From JANLSE01 sp038214135 (GTDB taxonomy: Bacteria > Chloroflexota > Chloroflexia > Chloroflexales > Roseiflexaceae), in assembly GCA_038214135.1 (NCBI GenBank), contig JBBQSD010000188.1:1-9148 (forward strand): a DNA stretch of 9,148 bases. The letters are read 5' to 3'. Position numbers and translations under genes: made by a program. Below are positions 1-5,322 of the stretch, piece by piece; position 1 is the stretch's first letter, and each line of letters starts with the position of its first letter. The notes below the pieces were generated by a model that was not told where the DNA came from, did no database searches, and saw nothing but the letters and a program-made list of their open reading frames with translations.

Positions 1-879
1 GACACTCGCGCTGCCAATATGCGGTACGGCGATGACATTCGGCAGCGCGAGTAATGGATGATCGGCTCCAATTGGCTCGTGCTCGAACACATCCAACCCT
101 GCTGCCCATGGCCGCCCTCGCTTGAGTGCCTCGGCTAACTCCAGTTCGCGAACCACCGGCCCACGCGAGGCATTGACGAACACAGCAGTATCCTTCATCA
201 ATGCAAACTGTGGCGCTCCAAACATGCCGCGTGTCTCGGCATTCAGTGGCACCAACACAACCACGAAGTCGCATTCGCGCAACAGATCATCGAGCTCACA
301 GTATGCTGCGCCAGTCTGCGCCTCCAACTCTGGCGCTGGATTGCGATTATGGTAGCGCAGGTGCATGTTGAACCCCGCCGCGCGCCGCAGTACCGCTGTG
401 CCGATGCGCCCCGCCCCAATCACGCCAAGGGTTGCGCCATGAATATCCTGCCCCGTCAGAAACATGGGCGACCATGTCTTCCACTGGTTGGCGGCAATCA
501 GGTTGTGCCCTTCCACAATCCGGCGTGCAGCAGCCATGAGTAAGGCCCAGGCAAGATCAGCAGTTGTTTCGGTCAGAACATCAGGCGTGTTGGTCAGCAG
601 TACCTGCCGCCTGGTGAGCGCAGCAAGATCGACATTATCGTAGCCGACGGCCATGTTGGCGACAATTCGCAGTTGAGGAGCTGCTGTGAGAAGCTGATCA
701 TCAATGCGATCGGTGAGCAGTGACAGTAGCCCATCCGCATCTGCAACCTCACGCAGTAATACATCACGCGGAACCGGGTTGGCTTCATTGTCCCAGAGGC
801 GATAATCACAGGTTTCGGCAATAATCGCAATTGCCGCATTCGGCAGTTTGCGAGTGATATAGATGCGTGGCCGGGGCAT
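1..879 (-). CDS. D-isomer-specific 2-hydroxyacid dehydrogenase (glyoxylate/hydroxypyruvate reductase-like), 3' end outside window
   Basis: A 293-codon open frame runs off the left edge; the family is usually about 310-330 residues, so only some 20-30 C-terminal residues are missing. It would reduce 2-keto acids such as glyoxylate or hydroxypyruvate to D-2-hydroxyacids with NAD(P)H in the cytoplasm. The N-terminal half contains the substrate-domain signature NMAVGYDNVD (75-84). The Rossmann motif GAGRIG is at 155-160, followed by YHNRN (176-180), whose Arg may favour NADPH. The catalytic triad is present: R239 in NASRGP, E268 in FEHEP and H287 in PHIGSAS, with normal family spacing (29 and 19 residues). 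An oddity is R244 where the family usually has Asp (GPVVRE instead of GPVVDE). The start ATG (877-879) has an AAAGGAG Shine-Dalgarno 6 bases upstream. It is transcribed away from the tRNA. The exact substrate cannot be told from sequence; phosphoglycerate dehydrogenase or a lactate/formate relative is less likely. Confidence 0.93.
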   Translation of the reverse strand, partial: MPRPRIYITRKLPNAAIAIIAETCDYRLWDNEANPVPRDVLLREVADADGLLSLLTDRIDDQLLTAAPQLRIVANMAVGYDNVDLAALTRRQVLLTNTPDVLTETTADLAWALLMAAARRIVEGHNLIAANQWKTWSPMFLTGQDIHGATLGVIGAGRIGTAVLRRAAGFNMHLRYHNRNPAPELEAQTGAAYCELDDLLRECDFVVVLVPLNAETRGMFGAPQFALMKDTAVFVNASRGPVVRELELAEALKRGRPWAAGLDVFEHEPIGADHPLLALPNVIAVPHIGSASV

Positions 880-935
880 GCGTGGCTCCTTTCGGATCTT
901 CCGTTTGGCGAATTGATATGCTACTATTAGTGTAT

Positions 936-1011
936 GCGGGCGTAGCTCAGTGGATAGAGCAGCAGTCTTCTAAACTGTTGGTCGCAAGTTCGATCCTTGC
1001 CGTCCGCGCCA
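936..1011 (+). tRNA. tRNA-Arg (anticodon UCU, reads AGA), CCA encoded
   Basis: A full cloverleaf folds by hand. The acceptor stem is 936-942 with 1001-1007 (one G-U pair). The D stem is GCTC 945-948 with GAGC 957-960. The anticodon stem is 962-966 with 974-978, with loop CTTCTAA and anticodon TCT at 969-971. The T stem is 984-988 with 996-1000 around TTCGATC. Discriminator G1008 is followed by genomically encoded CCA (1009-1011). AGA is a minor Arg codon in the neighbouring genes, which prefer CGN. It lies divergently 56 bp from the dehydrogenase start; a weak -10-like TACTAT lies at 923-928 without a convincing -35. No hairpin terminator is visible downstream. Confidence 0.97.
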
Positions 1012-1134
1012 TCCCCTTTTAGCAGATTCAGCCGCCAATACACGCATTGTACATCGGATGCGGGTGAGAATGATTCTGCTGCGACTCCTCAATGCCATTT
1101 CCCATCAATCAAAGAAATAACCTAATACTGGTTG

Positions 1135-1166
1135 TAGTACTATAAAGGACGGTACTCTAGTACTAT
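1135..1166. promoter_or_regulatory. Paired TAGTACTA palindromes (candidate operator)
   Basis: The perfect 8-bp palindrome TAGTACTA occurs at 1135-1142 and again at 1158-1165, each followed by T, 23 bp apart and about 145-175 bp upstream of the exported-protein start. The first overlaps the -10-like TATAAA (1141-1146). Spacing near two helical turns would suit a dimeric regulator binding both copies on one DNA face. That it is an operator is inference; AT-rich 8-mers can recur by chance. Confidence 0.35.
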
Positions 1167-1169
1167 TTG

Positions 1170-1194
1170 GCCCTCACAACAGTGCTGTGTGGGC
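1170..1194 (+). promoter_or_regulatory. Stem-loop in the operon leader
   Basis: GCCCTCACA (1170-1178) pairs with TGTGTGGGC (1186-1194) with one mismatch around a 7-base loop. It lies about 117 bases before the GTG start and has no T-run after it, so it is not an intrinsic terminator. It could be a leader RNA structure or a protein-binding site; the sequence does not decide. Confidence 0.3.
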
Positions 1195-1310
1195 TATGTC
1201 AAGTTGGGTACATTATGTAATTGTGCCCACGACACGAGAGGTATATAGTACATACAACTGAACAGGAACTTCTGGTCAGAAACAAACAACACAACCCAAG
1301 GAGCATCGCA

Positions 1311-1700
1311 GTGAACATCTCATCAATCCTCCGCCCACGTACCCTGGTCATGGCCGCTATGGTTCTCATCCTATCTGTAAGCGCCTATGGTTTTGCCGCA
1401 GCGAACACGGTTCCGGCGACCAATGCCGGTGATGGCGCTGGCACAATCAGCGGCTATACCGCCTCGAGTGTTGTCTACTTGTTGGAGACCGCCGACCCAA
1501 CGAAGCTCGACAAGGTAACTTTCACGCTTACACCTGATGCAACTGGCGCAGTACCAAGCGTTGTGAAAGTCCAGCTGGCTGCTGCTGGCACATGGTATAC
1601 CGCCAGCAATGTGAGTGGCAACGACTGGGTTGTTGACCCTGCTGCTGGTGCTCTGACCACCGCCTCTGTGACCACGCTGCATATTGTCGCCCACGACTAA
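1311..1700 (+). CDS. Small exported protein, likely substrate of the adjacent SipW-like peptidase
   Basis: This predicts 129 residues from a GTG start chosen because AAGGAG (1298-1303) lies 7 bases upstream; upstream in-frame starts have no ribosome site. Residues 1-10 form a basic N-region, 11-28 a hydrophobic segment, then FAAA at 28-31 offers an A-X-A cleavage site just before NTVPATNAGDGAGTISGY. The mature part (about 98 residues) is rich in Ala, Thr and Val, has no Cys, and alternates short beta-like stretches (KVTFTL, VVKVQL, TLHIVA), suggesting a small beta-sandwich. This resembles the short proteins with SipW-dependent-type signals encoded beside S26B peptidases in Chloroflexota and archaea, where they may form surface fibres or coats; the role here is unknown. 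It is first in an operon with the peptidase and the RTX protein. A strong stem-loop separates it from the peptidase and could let it be made in excess. Confidence 0.82.
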   Translation: MNISSILRPRTLVMAAMVLILSVSAYGFAAANTVPATNAGDGAGTISGYTASSVVYLLETADPTKLDKVTFTLTPDATGAVPSVVKVQLAAAGTWYTASNVSGNDWVVDPAAGALTTASVTTLHIVAHD

Positions 1701-1718
1701 ACGCCCAGTATCTCACGC

Positions 1719-1752
1719 TGAGGGGTGTGGCCACTTGTGGCCACGCCCCTCA
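1719..1752 (+). promoter_or_regulatory. Strong intergenic stem-loop with tandem GTGGCCAC palindromes
   Basis: TGAGGGGTGTGGCCAC (1719-1734) pairs with GTGGCCACGCCCCTCA (1737-1752), 16 positions with one G-U, around a very tight turn. It begins 18 bases after the stop of the exported-protein gene and ends 15 bases before the peptidase ATG. No T-run follows, so full intrinsic termination is doubtful. Attenuation, processing or 3'-end protection of the upstream message fits an operon needing more substrate than peptidase. The palindrome GTGGCCAC itself occurs twice (1727-1734 and 1737-1744) exactly 10 bp apart, so a DNA-binding role is also possible. Confidence 0.6.
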
Positions 1753-1767
1753 TTAGAATGAATTGCC

Positions 1768-3558
1768 ATGAATACGCATCGTCACTGGTTCGCTACATGT
1801 TCCACAGCGCTCTTTCTGGTACTGTTTGGCGTGATCTGGTTAGCCTTTGCGCCACTTCAGTTTGGTGGCCAGGCGGCCTATGTGATCGTGAATGGCAATA
1901 GCATGGAGCCGCTGTACCATCGTGGTGACCTGGTGATCATTCGTTCGCAGCCCGATTACCAGATCGGCGATATTGTCACCTACCGCCATCCGCAGATTGG
2001 CCCGGTTATTCATCGTATCATTGGGCGCAAGGCTGAGCGCTTTGTTTTTAAAGGCGATCATAATAATTTTATTGATCCATACCGGCCACTCAGATCTGAA
2101 CTGATCGGCAAATCGTGGATCTATCTACCTAAGGTCGGTACTGTTTTATCTCAACTTCGCACACCACTGAATATGGCTATCCTTGTGGCGGTGGCGGGAG
2201 GTATTATCATGGCACCAATGATCGGCAATCTAAACCAGCCCATGGCGCGCAAACGTGGACGGCGCCAGGATGGGCAGCCGCAGATCACAGTGCGGCAGCA
2301 GGGTAGCCGCGAGGGCCTACTTATAGCAATGGTAGGATTGGCGATTGCATCGATTGCACTGGCTGCATTCGCCTTCAGCCTGCCACTCACGCGTGAGCTT
2401 AGCGAAGATATTACCTATCAACATGTTGGTGTGTTTAGCTATTCCGCCGCTGCACCAGCGGGAGTCTATGATTCAACCACCATCCAGACTGGTGAGCCGT
2501 TGTTCCCACAACTGACAAGCACTGCCGCGTTCGCTTTTGACTACCAGTTCGAAGCGGACAAGCCGACTGATCTGCATGGGAGCTATCGAATGGTGGCCGA
2601 GGTTCGGGCGACGAATGGCTGGCGGCGGACGATTGAGCTCCAGCCAGCGACCGCTTTCAGTGGCAGCGCATTCAAGGCCAATGCTGTGCTGGAACTTGGG
2701 CAGCTGCAGACGCTGATGAATAATTTTGAGCAGCAGACTGGTCTGCTGCGCGAGCAGTATACGCTTGCTATTATCCCCGAAGTGCGGATCAACGGCCTAC
2801 TTGCTGGGCAGGCGCTTCAGGATAGGTTCGACCCACGCATGGAGTTTCGGCTGGATGCGACTCAAATTCAGTTACTGGAAGCGAGCGGTACGGACCAAGA
2901 CCCGCTCAAGCCCGTGCAGGCTGGGTTGCTCAAGGCCACGCACGAAGCGCCGAACGTCATCACACTCTTGTTCCTCAAACTGGAAGTGCCGATTGCCCGT
3001 TGGATTGCGCTGGGTATACTGGCAGTTGCTTGTGTGATTGGCTACCTGCTGGCACTCAGGCTGCTGCTGCATCCAAATCGGCCCAATGAAGCAGCGCAGA
3101 TCCAATCAAACTATGCAGCCTTGCTGATTGATGTGGCAGGTGGCGATTATCGGCCTGAAGAGCGTATGGTTGAGGTGGCTACTATTGCAGACCTTGCGAA
3201 GCTGGCGGAGAAAAGTGGCCGAATGATTCTGCATGCATATTCTGGCACGATGCATCGCTACATTCTACACGACGATGGAGTGTGCTATTGCTACCAATGT
3301 GCTGGTGCAGAACAGCCTGTGATTGCTCTTCCCCAACAGGATTTGGTGGCTGCGGCACAGGCTGCGCCAGCCTGGCAATCGGCCTTTCTGGAGACATTGC
3401 GTGAACATGGCACGATCTCAGAGGCCTGCCGGAGCGCCAATATCGGAATCGCGAAAGCATATGAGGAGCGGATGTGTGCCCCTGCGTTTGCACAGGCATG
3501 GACGGAAGCACGCATCACACTGCGCGAATCACTCGCGGGGAAGGTCGATCCCAAATGA
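1768..3558 (+). CDS. S26B (SipW/ER-type) signal peptidase fused to DUF5305-like domain and C-terminal HTH-like segment
   Basis: The 596-residue membrane protein starts with a transmembrane helix (about 11-30). The signal peptidase I domain (about 38-128) follows: catalytic S45 in NGNSMEP, GDLV (53-56), GDIVTYRHP (67-75), H82 in VIHRII and D97 in KGDHN. His in place of the bacterial Lys marks the ER/archaeal/SipW type. Helix 2 (about 135-154) leads to a basic, presumably cytoplasmic linker (161-182, RKRGRR). Helix 3 (about 183-205) leads to an external region (about 206-400) matching what I know as DUF5305, with GVFSYSA, GVYDS, TGEPLFPQLT, GWRRTIELQP and YTLAIIP. Helix 4 is about 408-432. The tail (433-596) contains the usual DUF5305 end (VEVATIADLAKLAEKSGRMI), a C506-x-C-x-x-C511 cluster, and an unusual HTH-like stretch at 539-581. 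It should cleave signals of exported proteins on the outer membrane face; the flanking small genes are probable substrates. No good Shine-Dalgarno precedes the ATG, suggesting modest expression. The last codon overlaps the next gene. Confidence 0.92.
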   Translation: MNTHRHWFATCSTALFLVLFGVIWLAFAPLQFGGQAAYVIVNGNSMEPLYHRGDLVIIRSQPDYQIGDIVTYRHPQIGPVIHRIIGRKAERFVFKGDHNNFIDPYRPLRSELIGKSWIYLPKVGTVLSQLRTPLNMAILVAVAGGIIMAPMIGNLNQPMARKRGRRQDGQPQITVRQQGSREGLLIAMVGLAIASIALAAFAFSLPLTRELSEDITYQHVGVFSYSAAAPAGVYDSTTIQTGEPLFPQLTSTAAFAFDYQFEADKPTDLHGSYRMVAEVRATNGWRRTIELQPATAFSGSAFKANAVLELGQLQTLMNNFEQQTGLLREQYTLAIIPEVRINGLLAGQALQDRFDPRMEFRLDATQIQLLEASGTDQDPLKPVQAGLLKATHEAPNVITLLFLKLEVPIARWIALGILAVACVIGYLLALRLLLHPNRPNEAAQIQSNYAALLIDVAGGDYRPEERMVEVATIADLAKLAEKSGRMILHAYSGTMHRYILHDDGVCYCYQCAGAEQPVIALPQQDLVAAAQAAPAWQSAFLETLREHGTISEACRSANIGIAKAYEERMCAPAFAQAWTEARITLRESLAGKVDPK

Positions 3559-3953
3559 GTATCAGAACTATCTACTGGTTTCTCGCGGTCGGGCTGGCGA
3601 TGCTTGTGATGTCGAGCATGATGTTGGCCATGGCTGCATCGAATACGGTTTCAGAAACTAATTTAGCTGAGATCAGCCGTTCAGTCACGGTGGATGATCT
3701 GAAACCAGCGCAGTGCGATGCTATTCATCTGACTAATCTGATCGCAGCTACTGGCATAATCAGCGGCACATCCGAAAACGATCTGATATTGAGTGGTTCC
3801 GGCGCAGACACAATCAGTGGTGAGGGTGGCGATGATTGTATTGTTGGTGGTGATGGCAACGATATTCTTTCTGGCAATTCCGGCACGGATGTCTGTATTG
3901 GTGGAGCTGGCAGCGATATTCTTGATGATTCGTGCGAGATTAAGTATCAGTAG
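3555..3953 (+). CDS. Small exported RTX (hemolysin-type calcium-binding) repeat protein
   Basis: This predicts 132 residues. The ATG (3555-3557) overlaps the peptidase stop (ATGA), with a GGGGAAGG purine run upstream, so translation is probably coupled. Residues 7-26 are a hydrophobic signal segment followed by AMA-ASNTV (25-32), resembling the FAAANTV site of the first operon gene. Residues 71-124 form six consecutive nonapeptides of the GGxGxDxUx type: GTSENDLIL, SGSGADTIS, GEGGDDCIV, GGDGNDILS, GNSGTDVCI and GGAGSDILD. In RTX proteins such repeats bind Ca2+ between turns of a parallel beta-roll, usually folding outside the cell. Four Cys (54, 95, 114, 127) could make disulfides that clamp the roll, which is unusual for RTX proteins. 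At this length it has no room for an enzyme or toxin domain; a calcium-dependent surface or matrix protein is the natural reading. The RTX assignment is firm, the role is not. Confidence 0.88.
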   Translation: MSIRTIYWFLAVGLAMLVMSSMMLAMAASNTVSETNLAEISRSVTVDDLKPAQCDAIHLTNLIAATGIISGTSENDLILSGSGADTISGEGGDDCIVGGDGNDILSGNSGTDVCIGGAGSDILDDSCEIKYQ

Positions 3954-4000
3954 GATTGGTTGCTTTTGAACTGCCCAATCGTGCGATCTATCGGATTTGG

Positions 4001-4999
4001 TTATGCAATCTCTTCACCTTCGTTGATCACCTGGCGGGTTGCCTCGGCGATCACGGTACCAGCAAGCCCACCGATTACGACATCGCTGGGGTAGTGTGCC
4101 CCCAAGTATATCCGCGAGAAGCCAACCAGCCCAGCGATTGCATACCAGAGCGCGGTGAATTTTGGATAATGGCGCCGCAGCAGCCAGGCTCCTGCAAATG
4201 CCGCCGCCGAATGCCCTGATGGGAAGGAATAGCTGCCTGGCTTCTTGCCGATGGCAATTGCCTGAACAATATCGGCAAATGGCCGACTGCGCCGGAAGAA
4301 ATATTTGATCGGATACTCGACCATAATTGTCGCAAACCAGAGTGGTGGCACAATCTGCAGGAGTGCCCGCCGTGCCCGCCGTTTCTCCAATACTGCCCCA
4401 AGCAGTAAGCCCAGCAACCACCCAAAACCACCAGTCATGATTGTTGTCACAGCAAACATGCAGCGATTGGTCCATTTGGTATGCGGAAGATGATTAATCG
4501 CCAGGAATAGGCGTGCATCAAGAGCCTGATATGGATTCATACGCTTGATGAATGCTTCACGCAGCAGATCAAGTGGTTCGCGTTCTGTCGCTGCTACATC
4601 GCCCTGTTGTTCTGGGTTGGTTGCTTCCTGGAATGCCTGTTCAAGCGCTTCGCGCGCCTCCCCCGAACTACTGGCGACCTGCCTAGCAGCATCAATGATC
4701 ACGGCTGGCGTTTGTTCTGCGTCAGCAGGCACACTGGTTTCCGATAATGGCACTGAGTTGGTCTGTTCGCGCACCTGTTGTTCCGTTGTGCCAGCAGCGG
4801 CTGTAATCGCTGCATCTGCAATCTGATCGGCCTGTGCAGGAGTTTTGATCGCCTGCAATGCCGCCTGGACTGCCTCTTTGGCTGGTTCAGCAGCTTTTTT
4901 TGCCTCGGGTGATGGCTGCATTCCCAGAGGCGATGACAGATTCTCAGCGGGTTGATTGGCCGATTCTGGAGCTGGCCGAGTGGGTTCTGGTGGTTGCAT
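4001..4999 (-). CDS. PAP2-family membrane lipid phosphatase with long N-terminal extension
   Basis: This is a 332-residue protein. All three type-2 phosphatidic acid phosphatase motifs are intact: K232-x6-R239P240 (KYFFRRSRP), P260-S-G-H263 (SFPSGHSAAAFA) and S295-R-x5-H302-x3-D306 (SRIYLGAHYPSD). H263 and H302 are the expected proton donor and nucleophile residues. About five hydrophobic segments span 182-322. The family removes phosphate from lipid (pyro)phosphates such as phosphatidate or undecaprenyl pyrophosphate; the substrate is not determined. Residues 1-150 are unusual: rich in Pro at the start, then Ala/Gln/Glu/Thr-rich and probably helical or disordered, with no signal peptide, so likely cytoplasmic. 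The frame has no break joining the two parts, and a typical family member would begin near residue 150 (M154). The start at 4999 follows an AGGAACAGG purine stretch. It converges on the RTX gene, leaving a 47-bp gap. Confidence 0.92.
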   Translation of the reverse strand: MQPPEPTRPAPESANQPAENLSSPLGMQPSPEAKKAAEPAKEAVQAALQAIKTPAQADQIADAAITAAAGTTEQQVREQTNSVPLSETSVPADAEQTPAVIIDAARQVASSSGEAREALEQAFQEATNPEQQGDVAATEREPLDLLREAFIKRMNPYQALDARLFLAINHLPHTKWTNRCMFAVTTIMTGGFGWLLGLLLGAVLEKRRARRALLQIVPPLWFATIMVEYPIKYFFRRSRPFADIVQAIAIGKKPGSYSFPSGHSAAAFAGAWLLRRHYPKFTALWYAIAGLVGFSRIYLGAHYPSDVVIGGLAGTVIAEATRQVINEGEEIA

Positions 5000-5087
5000 C
5001 TGAACCTGTTCCTACTGTTATACCCTGGCAACGTGAACGAAATGAAACGTGACTGCACAGGAATTGAACATAAACATTCCATAAACT

Positions 5088-5106
5088 CTGATATAGTTAG
5101 TATCAG
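5088..5106. promoter_or_regulatory. CTGATA-N7-TATCAG inverted repeat (candidate operator)
   Basis: A perfect 6+6 bp inverted repeat with a 7-bp AT-rich centre lies in the divergent gap between the PAP2 gene and the small membrane ORF, 38 bp before the ORF start. Size and symmetry resemble a dimeric HTH regulator site. Function is inferred; a short AT-rich repeat could be chance. Confidence 0.3.
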
Positions 5107-5144
5107 GTTATCATTCGATAATTGATTAGTTTGAAAGAATAGTT

Positions 5145-5303
5145 ATGCCAACATCACTTCGCCCTTATCTGCTCGCCACCATGCTTTTTGTGATTGTGCT
5201 CCTGCTAGCGTTTGCAATCCCAAGTACTGCCAGGCCGCCATTGCTTCTGGGAGTTATGGCTAGCCTCAGCATTGCGTTTGTCAAATCCGCTCGCTCACAG
5301 TAA
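5145..5303 (+). CDS. Small two-helix membrane protein, hypothetical
   Basis: A 52-codon frame from ATG to TAA encodes a very hydrophobic peptide. A short polar start (MPTSLRPY) is followed by a helix at about 8-26 (LLATMLFVIVLLLAFAI), a loop STARPP (27-32), a second helix at about 33-46 and a basic tail KSARSQ. Two helices joined by a short loop suggest a hairpin with both ends on one side; the basic tail argues for inside. GAAAG lies about 8 bases before the start, a weak ribosome site. It is divergent from the PAP2 gene and ends 19 bp from the convergent sigma-factor gene. No family is recognised. Hydrophobicity through the whole frame and clean placement between genes support it being real, but short frames arise by chance. 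Confidence 0.5.
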   Translation: MPTSLRPYLLATMLFVIVLLLAFAIPSTARPPLLLGVMASLSIAFVKSARSQ

Positions 5304-5322
5304 GCCCGCAGTTTTGGGATCA

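Larger units (their letters stand above)
1012..1310. other. Intergenic leader of the signal-peptidase operon, no gene seen
   Basis: This stretch between the tRNA and the exported-protein gene has no convincing coding frame; the frame open from a TTG at 1221 has no ribosome site and is not needed. It is AT-rich from about 1100 on. It contains an imperfect inverted repeat AGCAGATTCA (1021-1030) / TGATTCTGCT (1071-1080, 9 of 10) with a nested CGCAT (1043-1047) / ATGCG (1058-1062). Two TAGTACTA palindromes and a stem-loop at 1170-1194 are listed separately. TATAAA at 1141-1146 is a possible -10, but no good -35 is placed in front of it, so I do not call a promoter. Confidence 0.6.

Noticed and set aside
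1221..1310. Upstream TTG-started extension of the first exported protein
   Set aside because: No ribosome site; it would put about 30 polar residues before the signal peptide, while the GTG at 1311 has AAGGAG at correct spacing.
3954..3980. GATTGG...CCAATC as a convergent terminator between the RTX and PAP2 genes
   Set aside because: Only six pairs around a 15-base loop, with no T-run on either strand.
4305..5052. Several plus-strand frames of 62-93 codons across the PAP2 gene
   Set aside because: Antisense shadows of the Ala/Gln-rich N-terminus and membrane core; Ser/Ala-rich low-complexity translations with no motif.
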